A stretch of 64,000 nt of DNA from JAWKUK01 sp964402175 (GCA_964402175.1 CAYOBN010000001.1:62001-126000), one strand, 5' to 3'; shown: positions 9,040 to 18,924, counted from the first letter of the stretch. The notes: generated from the sequence alone by a model not told the origin. A program made the numbers and translations.

Positions 9040-9891
9040 TCAGCCACCACATTGGCCCTTGGTGTCGCCAAGGACGAAATTCTCCGCGCGGACGTTGCCT
9101 TTTGCGTCCAAGGTGACCGTAGGAACGGGCGATCCAGGAAGCGCGGAGCGCTCCGCGAAAACGAGCCCCGACGCCGACGACGTGAAGCGGATGTAGAGTG
9201 AGTTGCAGCGCACGGGAGGCAGGTCGACGACGCCACCGCCGCCGGATCGGGACGATGAGCTCGAGGTATGCGGAAGGTGGAACGTGATGTTGGACCCCGT
9301 GTCCGAGTCTCGGATGGTCATGATCTGGTTGGGGCCGCTGTTGACGCTGGCGCTGCACTTCACTGGAGGAAGGAGCGAGACGGCAGCCACCGGATTGCCG
9401 TTGCAATTGATGCTCCCGTCGATGTCGAGGGTGACCTCAGCCATGCCCGCCGACGGACCGTTCTGAATCGTCACCGTCGAGGAGGCCGTCACTCGGAGGG
9501 TCCCTGAGACCGTGCCGATGCACGGCATCTCCTCAGGCGCGACGTAGGACGCGTAGAGGACCGCCGCCGAGGTCGTCGTCGAGGCCGCCATCGAGATGCC
9601 GGACTGCGCGGCGGTGACCTGACCGTCGACGCTCGCGTCGTAGCCGCGAGCTTGCACGGTGACCTTGGCGCTGTTGAACCCGAGGCTCAGGCCACCTCCC
9701 GGCGGAGCGTAGCTGAAAGCCGTGATCCAGGATCCCCCGCAGGAGCACGCCACCTGCGGCTGCGGAGCATCATCGGATTGCGGCGCCGCGAGGACCAACT
9801 GCGCCGCGCCGAACATGAAGGCCGACGTCGAGATGAGGCGGCGACGGAGGGTGGAGAGACGGAAGACGAGCGAGTTCATGGGGAACTCCAT
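9040..9891 (-). CDS. Secreted protein with CGG-W module
   Basis: A 283-residue protein, or 279 if the second ATG (MNSLVF) is used. The N-terminus is basic, followed by a hydrophobic segment and a likely signal-peptide cut near VLAAP. The mature protein has CSCGGSWITAF, EEMPCIGT, SINCNGN, VKCSAS and VRCNSLY cysteines and a Ser/Gly-rich linker near residue 215, so it probably forms disulfides outside the cytoplasm. It resembles the downstream protein in the CGG-W and C-x-GT motifs. It is first in the operon; the 267 bp upstream carry no gene and presumably hold the promoter. I do not recognise the family. Confidence 0.75.
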   Translation of the reverse strand: MEFPMNSLVFRLSTLRRRLISTSAFMFGAAQLVLAAPQSDDAPQPQVACSCGGSWITAFSYAPPGGGLSLGFNSAKVTVQARGYDASVDGQVTAAQSGISMAASTTTSAAVLYASYVAPEEMPCIGTVSGTLRVTASSTVTIQNGPSAGMAEVTLDIDGSINCNGNPVAAVSLLPPVKCSASVNSGPNQIMTIRDSDTGSNITFHLPHTSSSSSRSGGGGVVDLPPVRCNSLYIRFTSSASGLVFAERSALPGSPVPTVTLDAKGNVRAENFVLGDTKGQCGG

Positions 9892-10158
9892 GAGCTGAGA
9901 GCTGCGAGCAGCGCAGCGCTGGTGCCTCTGCGAGCATTCGAAACAGCTCGAAGGTAAGCGAGGGGCACACCCAGACGACGAGCGGCGCTCTCGTCGGTGC
10001 CAGGGAATTCGTCGGATTCGTTCGCGGGTCGCTGCAAGCTCGCGCGCGACCTGTCACCGTAACGGATACCTGTCCGGGGTCATTAACGCGGCTCGCTTCC
10101 GACGCCGCGAGCGCGTGCACGGGAGGCGCTGCGCGGATCGATCTCCGTGAAGTCGGCC

Positions 10159-11265
10159 TTACGGAGCACGCAGTCTTCCGTCGTGAAAGCGCGGGGCTTC
10201 GAGCGCCCGACGCACGATGGCGAGCCGCTGATGCGCTAAGTCGCCCGTCACACCCGTGAGCACATGCTGCGACGTCGGCACGCCGTCGAGCGCGAGGCAG
10301 CGCGAGTAGGCCTCGGCGGCTTCAGCGTATCGACCGAGCTTCTCGCAGGCATACGCTGCCGCGAACACCAGGTTCGGGTGCTCCGCAGGGAACCGTGCCG
10401 CACATTCGAGCGCCGTCCGAAGCGCTGCGAGAGGCGCGCCCGTGTCCGTCTGAGCGAATGAGAGCGCGTACCCGAGTCGCACGGTGGACGCGGGGGGATC
10501 CCCCGCCGGCCGGACGTCGATCGCACGCAGGAATCGCGGCAGTACGTCTTCGCCGATCGCGCGGGCTTCCGCGTGGCGGCCGGACTTCAAGAGGTCGGCG
10601 ACGAGGTAACCCGCGAGGTCTCCGTCGCTCGGGTCGTCGCTCAACGCAGCGCGAAGCAGCCGCTCGTTGCGTCGATCGCGACCCTCCGACCGCCGAAGGC
10701 TCGGCATTTCGCCGAAGTGGACGATGGGTGCCGAGACCAGCTTCGCATCGCCGTGACCGAGTCGCCGCAGCGCCGTAAAGCCTCGCACGAGGGTCTCGTG
10801 GACGCGCCGGGTGTAACGCAGCTCCGGGTGGTTCGGGAACAGCCTCGGGACCAGGCACTGCGCACCGATCCGGCGCCGGCCTGCGACAACGTCCTCGAAG
10901 GGCGCGTCGAGGCCATCGGCGTTGTGCAAGGGTAGGAGCCCCAGCAACAGCGACATGTCCTCGAGGGACGCACGCAGCGCTGCGCCAGCGCCATGGACCA
11001 GACGCTCGTCCGCATCGAGCACGAGGATGTGTGTGCCTCGCGCGGCGTTCAAACCCGCGTTGCGGGCCAGAGCGAAGTCGTCGTCCCATGGCCGCTCGAC
11101 GAGGCGCGCGCCGAACGACCGTGCGATCTCCCGCGTCGCGTCGCGGCTGCCGGTGTCGACCACGACGATCTCGTCGACGCAGCCGCGAGCACTTTCGAGA
11201 CAGCCCGCGAGGAAGCGCTCCTCGTCGCGGGCGATCAGGCAGAGGCTGAGGGTCGGCACGCGCAC
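10159..11265 (-). CDS. Family 2 glycosyltransferase with TPR-like C-terminus
   Basis: A 368-residue protein whose first 200 residues match GT-A family 2 glycosyltransferases of the SunS/WaaE-like type: LCLIARDEERFLAGCL at the N-terminus, VDTGSRDATREIA, the ARNAGLNAARG turn, and a metal-binding DAD at residues 84-86 in LVLDADERLV. Residues from about 220 to the end are helical with tetratricopeptide-like spacing (LGRYAEAAEAYSRCLALDG). Such enzymes transfer a sugar from a nucleotide donor; the acceptor is not predictable. It stands alone on the minus strand, separated by 19 bp from the EF-P-like gene on the same strand. Confidence 0.88.
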   Translation of the reverse strand: MRVPTLSLCLIARDEERFLAGCLESARGCVDEIVVVDTGSRDATREIARSFGARLVERPWDDDFALARNAGLNAARGTHILVLDADERLVHGAGAALRASLEDMSLLLGLLPLHNADGLDAPFEDVVAGRRRIGAQCLVPRLFPNHPELRYTRRVHETLVRGFTALRRLGHGDAKLVSAPIVHFGEMPSLRRSEGRDRRNERLLRAALSDDPSDGDLAGYLVADLLKSGRHAEARAIGEDVLPRFLRAIDVRPAGDPPASTVRLGYALSFAQTDTGAPLAALRTALECAARFPAEHPNLVFAAAYACEKLGRYAEAAEAYSRCLALDGVPTSQHVLTGVTGDLAHQRLAIVRRALEAPRFHDGRLRAP

Positions 11266-11284
11266 AAGGTAGCGCGCGCGGACC

Positions 11285-11833
11285 TCAGTTCACCCGGTCC
11301 TTGTACTCGAGCGTCTCGGTATCCACGCGGACGCGGTCACCGATCTTGATGACCATGCCGACCTTGACGGTGATGCCGTTGTCGAGGACGGCGTCCTTGA
11401 GGCCCTGCTGGACGCCCTTGATCGGCGGCGTGGTCTCCGTGACCGTCGCGATCACGGACTGCGGGGCATTCACCGTGATGAGCTGGCCTCCGATGAGCAC
11501 GCCGTCGTAGCTGTCGGCCTTCCAACGGACGACGTCCTCGCAAGACACCGCTGGGCAGCGGTACTCGTCGCCGCTCTCGGTGTAGAAGACCTCGTCGTTG
11601 CCATCGCGGTAGCTGTGCGAGAGCTTGACGGTCTCCGATTCGAGGACCTCGTATTTGTCGTCCCCTTGCGCCGTGACCTCGGTGATCCGCCCGGTCTGGA
11701 TGTCCTTCATCTTCATCTGGACGCGGCTGCGGCGGTCGCTCTTCCAGAGGTTCCAGAAGATGATGCTGCAGATGCGCCCCTGGTTGTCGACCAGGGTGCC
11801 CTTGCGGAGCTCCATTGCGCTCAGTTGGCCCAT
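11285..11833 (-). CDS. Elongation factor P family protein (EF-P/YeiP-like)
   Basis: A 182-residue protein of the usual EF-P length with an N-terminal KOW-like domain (MELRKGTLVDNQGR), a middle OB domain and a C-terminal OB domain that includes TETTPPIKGV and ends with RVDTETLEYKDRV. EF-P binds the ribosomal E site and helps form difficult peptide bonds such as polyproline. The tip loop that carries the modified Lys or Arg in EF-P reads WKSDRRSRV (residues 30-38) here, so the canonical Lys/Arg position appears to be Asp33 or is shifted to Arg34. Its middle region looks closer to YeiP (EfpL). The ATG at 11833 is chosen; the upstream extension to 12268 is antisense shadow of the helicase gene. 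Confidence 0.87.
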   Translation of the reverse strand: MGQLSAMELRKGTLVDNQGRICSIIFWNLWKSDRRSRVQMKMKDIQTGRITEVTAQGDDKYEVLESETVKLSHSYRDGNDEVFYTESGDEYRCPAVSCEDVVRWKADSYDGVLIGGQLITVNAPQSVIATVTETTPPIKGVQQGLKDAVLDNGITVKVGMVIKIGDRVRVDTETLEYKDRVN

Positions 11834-11997
11834 CGGCTTGCGTGCTCGTGACGAGGTTGGCTCGGGAGGGGCCGCGGAGGCCCCGTGGTTCGGGGCGAGC
11901 AGGGTACTGGTCCTCCGCCCGGAGCGCCACCCGAAGGGGCGCCGGTCCTTGATTCGGGCCTCCGCAGCGGCAGCGGGGCGTCGTATCCTCGCCCCCG

Positions 11998-14265
11998 ATG
12001 AGCCCGAACGACCGGGGAGACCGCCGCCCGAACCCGCCCGAACAGGGTGCGGAACCCGAGCGCTTCCAGGGCACGCTGGAGACGGTGACCTTCCACGACG
12101 AGGCCTCCCTCTACAGCGTCCTGCGCCTCGCCCCGGAGCCCGGCTTCCGCGCCCCCTCGGAGGGCTCGCTCTTCGCCCCCGGCCGCGTGACCGCGGTGGG
12201 CAAGGCGGCGGGTCCCATCGAGGGGACCCGGGTGCGTCTGACGGGCCGCTGGGGTCGGCACCCGTCACACGGGTTGCAGTTCGAGTTCCAGCTCCTCGAG
12301 GTCTTGCCGCCGACCGACGAAGAGGGGCTCATCCGGTACTTGGCTTCGAAGGCCTTCGAAGGCATCGGCAAGACGATCGCGGAGCGCATCGTGAAGAAGC
12401 TGGGCGCCGATGCCCTGGAGAAGATCCAAGCGGACCCGGGTGTGCTCGGCGAAATCAAGGGCCTGCGCGCCGACACCGCGAAGAAGCTCGCACAGCAGCT
12501 CACCGAAAACGCGCAGCTTCACAAGACCCACGGCTTCCTCACACAGCACGGTCTTGGGCCGCTGACGGTGCAAGCGGTCATCGCACGCCTCGGTCCAGCC
12601 TGCGAAGAGCAGATCGAGGCGAATCCCTACGCGTTGATGCGTGTGCCGACGATCGGCTTCTTGACGGCCGACAAGGTGGCGCTCGCCCTCGGCATGGCGA
12701 ATGACGACCCACGTCGGTTGCGCGCGGTCCTGCTGCACGCGCTCGACCGTGCGACGCAGGACGGCCATGTCTACGTGCCGCTCGCGAAGCTCTTGGAGCG
12801 CGCCATAGGGATGTTGCACGGAGCCGCGCCAAAGAGCAGCTTCCTCGCCGCACTGAAGGAACTGGAGGAGGGCCGGCACATCCACCTCGACCGCGAGGGA
12901 CAGCCCGATGCGACAGTCGTGTACGACGACGAGGTCCCGGTCTACTTGCCCGGCCTGTACGACGCTGAAGTGCGCTTGGCACAGGGGATCGAGCGCCTCC
13001 TGCGCGCCTCTGCGCCGCCGCTCGCTGACGAGCGCTTGCTGGCCGAGGCCGAAGCCGCCGCGCGAATCACGCTGCACGTGCACCAACGGGACGCCGTACT
13101 GAAGCTGTTGTCGTCGCCGGTGGCTCTGCTCACCGGTGGACCGGGGGTAGGCAAGACGACGATCGTGCGGCTCGTCGCGAACCTCGCCGCGGCTTCGGGC
13201 AGCGACATCCTGCTCGCGTCGCCCACTGGCCGCGCAGCGAAGCGCCTGTCCGAAGCGACAGGCCGCGATGCCTCGACGATCCACCGCTTGTTGCGCTTCG
13301 ACCCAGAGACCGGCGGTTTCGTGCACGGCCGCGATAAGCCGCTGAAACCCGCGGTGCTCGTCGTCGATGAGGTCTCGATGCTGGATGTCGCGCTCGCGCG
13401 GCGACTCGTCGATGCCTTGGATCCCCCATCGCGCCTGATCTTCGTCGGCGACCCCGATCAACTGCCTGCGGTGGGCCCGGGGGCGGTGCTCGCCGATCTC
13501 CTCGCGTCGGGCCGCGTGCCTACCGCACGCTTGACGCAGGTCTTCCGCCAGGACGACAAGAGCCTCATCGTCTCGAACGCCCACCTCGTACTCGAAGGCC
13601 GAGAGCCCAACTTCCCGCAGCGCGGCGTCACCGACGCGGACTTCTATTTCTTCTCGGTCGAAGAAGGCCCCGAGGCCATCGCCGAGCGGCTGGTCGACGT
13701 CGTCACGCAGAGAATTCCGAAGTCGTTTGGACTCGACTGGCGCGAAGACGTGCAAGTGCTGGCGCCGATGTACAAAGGCCCAGCCGGTGTGGACGCGCTG
13801 AACGAGAAGTTGCGGCAGACCATCGCCGAGGACGTGTTCGACAGCAACTCGCGCTTCCGCAAAGGCGATCGCGTCGTGCAGACACGCAACGACTACGAGC
13901 GCGAAGTGTTCAACGGTGACCTCGGTCGCGTGGCGCGGGTCGATAGCGACGGCACGGTCCACGTCCGTTATCCCGAGAAGGAGGTCGCCTACCGCCGCGG
14001 TGAGCAGGGTGATCTACAGCCGGCGTTTGCGATGACGGTCCATCGCAGTCAAGGCGGTGAGTTCCCCGCGGTCGTCTTCCCGCTCACCACGCAGCACGCC
14101 CATATGCTGCAGCGCAACCTGTTCTACACCGCGATCACCCGCGCCAAGAAGCTCGTGGTATTGGTCGGCGAACGCCGGGCGCTGCGCATGGCGGTCGAGA
14201 ACGCCTGGCAGGCGCGCCGCTACAGCCGCCTCGATGTCCGCCTGCGCGCAGCGGCGAACGCTTGA
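11998..14265 (+). CDS. recD2: RecD2-type ATP-dependent DNA helicase
   Basis: A 755-residue SF1B helicase. The N-terminal third matches the RecD2 OB/helix-hairpin-helix region (GIGKTIAERIVKKLG), and the helicase core carries Walker A GGPGVGKTT with Lys386, Walker B VLVVDEVSM, motif III-like GDPDQLPAVGPG, the motif LTQVFRQ and the C-terminal motif MTVHRSQGGEF. RecD2 proteins occur in bacteria outside the RecBCD complex and unwind DNA 5'-3' in repair. No recB or recC gene is seen nearby, consistent with RecD2. The gene diverges from the EF-P-like gene with 164 bp between starts. Confidence 0.93.
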   Translation: MSPNDRGDRRPNPPEQGAEPERFQGTLETVTFHDEASLYSVLRLAPEPGFRAPSEGSLFAPGRVTAVGKAAGPIEGTRVRLTGRWGRHPSHGLQFEFQLLEVLPPTDEEGLIRYLASKAFEGIGKTIAERIVKKLGADALEKIQADPGVLGEIKGLRADTAKKLAQQLTENAQLHKTHGFLTQHGLGPLTVQAVIARLGPACEEQIEANPYALMRVPTIGFLTADKVALALGMANDDPRRLRAVLLHALDRATQDGHVYVPLAKLLERAIGMLHGAAPKSSFLAALKELEEGRHIHLDREGQPDATVVYDDEVPVYLPGLYDAEVRLAQGIERLLRASAPPLADERLLAEAEAAARITLHVHQRDAVLKLLSSPVALLTGGPGVGKTTIVRLVANLAAASGSDILLASPTGRAAKRLSEATGRDASTIHRLLRFDPETGGFVHGRDKPLKPAVLVVDEVSMLDVALARRLVDALDPPSRLIFVGDPDQLPAVGPGAVLADLLASGRVPTARLTQVFRQDDKSLIVSNAHLVLEGREPNFPQRGVTDADFYFFSVEEGPEAIAERLVDVVTQRIPKSFGLDWREDVQVLAPMYKGPAGVDALNEKLRQTIAEDVFDSNSRFRKGDRVVQTRNDYEREVFNGDLGRVARVDSDGTVHVRYPEKEVAYRRGEQGDLQPAFAMTVHRSQGGEFPAVVFPLTTQHAHMLQRNLFYTAITRAKKLVVLVGERRALRMAVENAWQARRYSRLDVRLRAAANA

Positions 14266-14377
14266 TCCCGAGACACTCTGCGTCTCCGCACGAGCCCCGG
14301 ACTGCGGCATAACGGGACTCCGCCCCACGAGCTGCGAGGTGGTGGTTACGCTGCGAGGCTCCTCACAGAGCTCGGAG

Positions 14378-14848
14378 ATGTCGCTCTCGCCCCCTCAGAT
14401 CACCTCGGCCACGGCGTTCGCGGTCGCAGCGCTGCTGGCGCTCGGCCTTGGGCCGCGGCTGCTGCGGCGCGCTCACGTCACCGCGCATTGGGAGTCGGTC
14501 GCAGCCGAGGTCATCGCATCGGAGGCCGACTACGAGCGCACACTCGACGACCCTCGCGGCATTTGGCGGAACACCATCCAGTACCGCTACCACTTCGACG
14601 GTCGCACCTACGAATGCCGCCAACGCTCGCCGCGCGGTGCGAGCCGTCACGACGAGCGAGACGAAGCGCTGCGCGACGCACCTGCCGTCGGCGAGCGCTT
14701 GACCGTCTACGTCGATCCCAACGACCCGAGCCGCACGGCGTATCGACGAGGGAGCTACATCGTCGGTGTGTCGGTCATCGCACTCGGCGGAGCCTTCGCA
14801 CTGCTCGGCGCTGTCGTACGTCGCGTGGGCAGGACCCAGCGCTGGTAG
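14378..14848 (+). CDS. DUF3592 membrane protein
   Basis: A 156-residue protein with hydrophobic segments near residues 8-26 and 127-147 flanking a soluble region. The middle contains YRYHFDGRTYECRQRSP and VGERLTVYVDPNDPSRTAYRRG, which match the DUF3592 pattern. The ATG at 14378 is preceded by AGAG/CGGAG; upstream in-frame ATGs would lie inside the helicase gene. Its 3' end overlaps the 3' end of the DUF2339 gene on the other strand by about 94 bp. The function is unknown. Confidence 0.75.
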   Translation: MSLSPPQITSATAFAVAALLALGLGPRLLRRAHVTAHWESVAAEVIASEADYERTLDDPRGIWRNTIQYRYHFDGRTYECRQRSPRGASRHDERDEALRDAPAVGERLTVYVDPNDPSRTAYRRGSYIVGVSVIALGGAFALLGAVVRRVGRTQRW

Positions 14849-17656
14849 ATCAAGGAGACTGCGAAGAGCGCCACAGCGAGCCCGAGGAAGCTGAGAGCGC
14901 GCTCTCCTCCCTCGAGGGCTGAGAGGTCGTACAAGAAGACCTTGAAGACAGTCGCGATCAGCACCGCCAGGCTGGCCCAACGGAGGCCCCGTGTCCGCCG
15001 CCACATGCCGATCGCCAGCAACACAGCGGCGAAGCCCAGCCACGCGGCGGAGAGGGTCAGGTCGCGCTCGGCAGCACGACTGTCCTGCAGCGCGATCGTG
15101 GCCCCGGTCGCGAAGCGATTCACGACGACCAGGTTCAACCAGAAGAACGCCACCAGGAGCTGCAGGACGCCCGAGAGACCTGCTCCGAACGCCGGTCCGA
15201 CGACAGCGGCACCCGCGATCACGGTGACGGTGGTCCACGTCAGCTTCGGCGGAACGAGCGCCGCTTCTCGCGGNNNNNNNNNNNNNNNNNNNNNNNNNNN
15301 NNNNNNNNNNNNNNNNNNNNNNNNNNNNNNNNNNNNNNNNNNNNNNNNNNNNNNNNNNNNNNNNNNNNNNNNNGGCAGCCCAGTCCGACCGCTCGAGCGG
15401 CTGACGTTGCCTCCTCACGAGCGCTGCGGCGCCAGCCAAGGCAAAGGGGACCGCAGCCGCAGCGAGCCACAACGCGTGCACACGTAGCCCACCCGCGCGC
15501 TCCGCGAGCACACCGAGCGCGGGCGAGAGCGCCGCCAGCGCAGGCAGCGCGGTCAACCAAGCCGAGAGCGCCAGTCGGCGACCCGGACCGAGCGCCAGGG
15601 CCAAGGGCACAGGCAGCGCGCTCGCGACCAGCAGCAGCGACGCTGTCGTGGTCGGCGCGATTCGCTCGAACGAAGCCTCCGCGAGCCAGACGACGGCGAA
15701 GAAGCCCGCGGCGGACGAGAACCCGCCGATGCCGAGGTCGATGCATCGATCTTGATTCGGCTCATTCGCGTCCGCCCCACGCCTTGCGAAGAAAGTCGCG
15801 AGACCTGCGCACACCGCGAGTGCTAGCGCTGGAAGCGCAAGGACACCCGGGACAGTGATGGTGGCGCGCACCAGACCAGCAGCGGCGCATCCGAGGACCG
15901 CGGTCCCGACACCCGACCACCGCAGCGTCGCTAGCGCTCCGAGGGCGGTCGCGCCGAGCAAGTACGACAAGTCGGACGAATCCGTGCGAGGTTCGAGCGA
16001 CTCGACCGCGGTCACCGCGGTGAGAATGAGCCCGACGACGGCTCCGATCGGGAGCCCAGCGTACAGGCGCAGCGCACCACCACCGATCGCCACGAGTCCG
16101 AACGCCGCGAAGGTCACGGCGGCGAGCGAGATGTGCAGAGGCTCGGCGTTCGGCCCCAGATCCTGTACGAAACCGAAGAGGACCAGCAACGCCGCCAATG
16201 CTGCGCTGAAGGCCCCGAGGGCGCGCTTCGGAAGGGCGGACGTGCGCAACTCGACGAACACGAGCGCAGCGATCAGCGCCGCGGCGCAGACGGCGAACTG
16301 GTCGAGGAGCGAGCCGGAGGCGACGACGTCCGAGCCGTGTCGCGCAGGGTGCAGCTCGGTCCAGATCGCCAACACGGCGATGCCGCCGAGCGCTCCGAGC
16401 GCGGGCGCATGCAACACGCCCAACCTGCGACCGATCCAACCGGAGAGCACTGCGAGGACCAGGCCGAACGCTCCGATCGGCCAGAGCGTCGCGTCCGCGT
16501 CCAGGTCCGCCCCGAGGTGCGCTGCGAAGAGCACCTGCAGCACGATCGAGACGGACGCCGCGAGCGAGCTCGAGCGGATGCTCGCTTTGCCCGCGACGAT
16601 GCGGCTCGCGATGGCATGCACGAACGGCACACTCAAGAGTGCGGCGAGCGTCGTCCAGGATGGCCGCGGCGCCGCCGCTCCGCCGAGGAGCACGGGCAGG
16701 TACCACACGAGCTGTACGACAGCCGTAGCGCCGACGGAGAGACGCGGCACCCAGGACCAACCAGGTCGAGCGCCTATGGTCAGCGCGGCCAGGTTCAGGA
16801 GCGCGAGGTAACTGAACAATGCGCCGGTCGAGCGCGCGCCGATGTCCAGCAACAGCGGGGTCGCAAAGCCCCCTACGAGCGCAAACGATGCCAAGACCGG
16901 CGCGACGGCGCGCACGGCGAGGTGGCCCGCGACGATCGTCGTCGCCGTCATCGCGCCGAACGCCAGCCACGCTGGCACCAGGCCGTGGACCCGCGCCGCC
17001 GCCCAAGCACCGAGGTAGATCAGCACCGTGCCCGCACCGCCCAGCGCCGCCGCTTGGGTGTGGTATCCACGCCGCTGCAGCGGCGTGAACGCGCTGAGTC
17101 CCAGCGCCCCCGCGACGACCGCGATCCCATCGCGCAGCGCAGGTCCGATCCAACCGCGCTGGATCGCGAGCTGAACGAAGAAGAGCCCTGCGAGGATGAG
17201 CGCGACCCCGCCGACCACGGCAGCGCCGCGGACACCGAGCCAGCGCTCCCAGTCGATGCCGGGGCGAGCTGGGCTCTGGCGGAGCGGCGTGCGCTCGGGC
17301 GCTGGGTTCGACGGCGGAGGGACGAAACGGCGCTCGGCGCGCTCGGCCTCCTGACCTGCGCTGAGCGCTGCCGCGGGGGCGCTGTCCGGTTGCGCTCCGG
17401 AGCGCTCGGCGAACGGTTCTTCGCGCGGCTGCGGTGCCTGCTCCGGTGCGGGCGCCGGCAGAGGCGCCAGCGGGGGCGCTGCGGGATCGGCCGCGGTCGC
17501 GGGCTGCGCGGCGCGGAGCCGCCGCAGCTCGCGCTCGAGCGCGGTGGCGCGCTCCTCCGCTTCACGCAGGCGCTCGCCGTGGCGCGCGACCCAGACGATG
17601 AGGACCAGAGGTGCAGAGAGGACCCACGCAGCGGCGAGCATGAGGAGCAGCTCCAT
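14755..17656 (-). CDS. DUF2339 multi-pass membrane protein, split by assembly gap
   Basis: Two parts of one gene flank the 100-N gap. The N-terminal part (17656 down to 15374) starts with a single membrane helix, an Ala/Pro/Glu-rich linker, then DWERWLGVRGAAVVGGVALILAGLFF-type and many further membrane helices typical of DUF2339. The C-terminal part (15273 down to 14755) is in a different frame and ends with the family-typical VFKVFLYDLSALEGGERALSFLG and IYQRWVLP segments. The frame difference across the N run reflects the placeholder length of the gap, not a true frameshift. The ATG at 17656 follows GGGGGAG. The function of DUF2339 proteins is unknown. Confidence 0.85.
15274..15373. other. 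Assembly gap (100 N)
   Basis: Exactly 100 ambiguous bases, the conventional placeholder for a gap of unknown length between contigs in a scaffold. It interrupts the DUF2339 gene, so the true number of missing residues cannot be read. Confidence 0.99.
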
Positions 17657-17773
17657 AGCGGTCAGTCTCCCCCGCATACGTCGGGCGCGGTAGCGCGGTT
17701 CCGCGAATCAAGCCGAGAGGCGGCGCGAATCGACCCTCGCCAAACGAGAGGCGGCCGTTAGCCTGGGAGGGTG

Positions 17774-18418
17774 ATGCCTGACCCCTTCAGCGAGCTCCGG
17801 ATCGACTACGACCCCGAAGAAGGCCTCGCGCCCGAGCTGTGCCCCGAGGACCCGACAGAGCTCCTGCGCGCGTGGGTCGAGGCGTCACTCTCCGCGGGGG
17901 ATATCGAGCCCCACGCAATGACCCTGGCGACCGTCGGGGCGGATGGGATGCCTTCGGCGCGCGTGCTGCTCCTGCGCGGGCTCGACCGACGCGGACTGGC
18001 CTTCTACACGAATCGCACGAGCCGCAAAGGGCGCGAACTCGCCGCACAGCCCGTCGCCGCAGCGACGTTCTACTGGCCGCGTTTCCACCGCCAAGCGCGC
18101 GTCGAAGGGGCGGTGAGCACCCTGCCCGATGACGAATCGGACGCGTACTTCGCCTCGCGGCCCCGCCAGAGCCAGATCGGCGCGTGGGCCTCGGAGCAGA
18201 GCGCTCCGCTCGCAAGCCGAGGGGAGCTGGAGCTCCGCATCGCGGAGCTCGAGCGGCGCTTTCCGTCGATCGTGCCGCGCCCGCCCCATTGGGGCGGGTA
18301 CGTGCTGGCCCCGCGACGCTTCGAGTTCTGGCAGGGCCGCCCGAGCCGGCTACACGATCGTGTGCTCTACACGCGGGGAGAGGGCAGCCACTTCACCCGC
18401 TCGCGGCTCGCGCCTTGA
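17774..18418 (+). CDS. pdxH: Pyridoxamine 5'-phosphate oxidase
   Basis: A 214-residue FMN enzyme that oxidises pyridoxine or pyridoxamine 5'-phosphate to pyridoxal 5'-phosphate. The family features are clear: MTLATVGADGMPSARVLLLRG, FYTNRTSRKGREL (FMN phosphate binding), QARVEGAV, SQIGAWASEQS and the C-terminal dimerisation region RPPHWGGYVLAPRRFEFWQGR followed by RLHDR. GGGAGG at 17765-17770 immediately precedes a GTG-ATG pair (17771 and 17774); the ATG has the better, though short, spacing. It diverges from the DUF2339 gene across about 115 bp that must contain both promoters. Confidence 0.94.
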   Translation: MPDPFSELRIDYDPEEGLAPELCPEDPTELLRAWVEASLSAGDIEPHAMTLATVGADGMPSARVLLLRGLDRRGLAFYTNRTSRKGRELAAQPVAAATFYWPRFHRQARVEGAVSTLPDDESDAYFASRPRQSQIGAWASEQSAPLASRGELELRIAELERRFPSIVPRPPHWGGYVLAPRRFEFWQGRPSRLHDRVLYTRGEGSHFTRSRLAP

Positions 18419-18428
18419 GCGCAGTCGC

Positions 18429-18632
18429 TCAACCGTAGTACCACTGCTCTTCGTCGCGGCGGCGCTGCTCTTGCAGGCGTCGCCAGGCCTCCGGGTCCTC
18501 GACCCGCAGCTTCGCGTCACGTTTCTCGGCGTTGCGCCAGACGCGAGCCTCCTGCTTGGTGGCCTTCTTCAGCTTCTTGGCCTGCTCGCGACGACGTTTT
18601 TCGAAGGTCTGCGGGGATTGACGGCGTGCCAG
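18429..18632 (-). CDS. Small basic coiled protein, unrecognised
   Basis: A 67-residue Lys/Arg/Glu-rich protein with the core QSPQTFEKRRREQAKKLKK, which recalls short conserved basic proteins of unknown function that begin near xARKQSPQTFEKR. The reading frame continues upstream to an ATG at 18959 but that part looks like translated noncoding DNA. No ATG, GTG or TTG lies at the expected start; the best candidate is CTG at 18632 (or ATT at 18638), both just after an ACGAGG Shine-Dalgarno-like stretch. It converges on pdxH with 10 bp between stops. Confidence 0.5.
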   Translation of the reverse strand: MARRQSPQTFEKRRREQAKKLKKATKQEARVWRNAEKRDAKLRVEDPEAWRRLQEQRRRDEEQWYYG

Positions 18633-18924
18633 TGGAATTGCCTCGTTGCGGGTTGTACGGGGCGAACACAGGCGCTGGCACGGTGGCGCAGCGTGAGGTG
18701 TGCCCCGCGGAGCGATCGCCGCGCGCGCTCGCACGCGGACTCCGAGAGTATCGTCCATGGGGCGCCAGAAGTCACCCACAATCGCGTCGAAACGCACGGA
18801 ACGCCCGTCTGCGACACGTGGGCACAACCCGACGCCCCAGGCTGGGAACGGACTTGGGGCGCTGGCCTGCGGTCGCCGATGCAAACGGTGTACGCTCCGC
18901 CAGGGCGCGTCCCCCCCACGACCC

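Noticed and set aside
12265..13962. 565-codon minus-strand open frame
   Set aside because: Antisense to the RecD2 helicase, whose motifs are intact.
15120..15273. End of the 1104-codon frame after the N run
   Set aside because: Sequence after the gap in that frame is not DUF2339-like; the correct C-terminus is in another frame.
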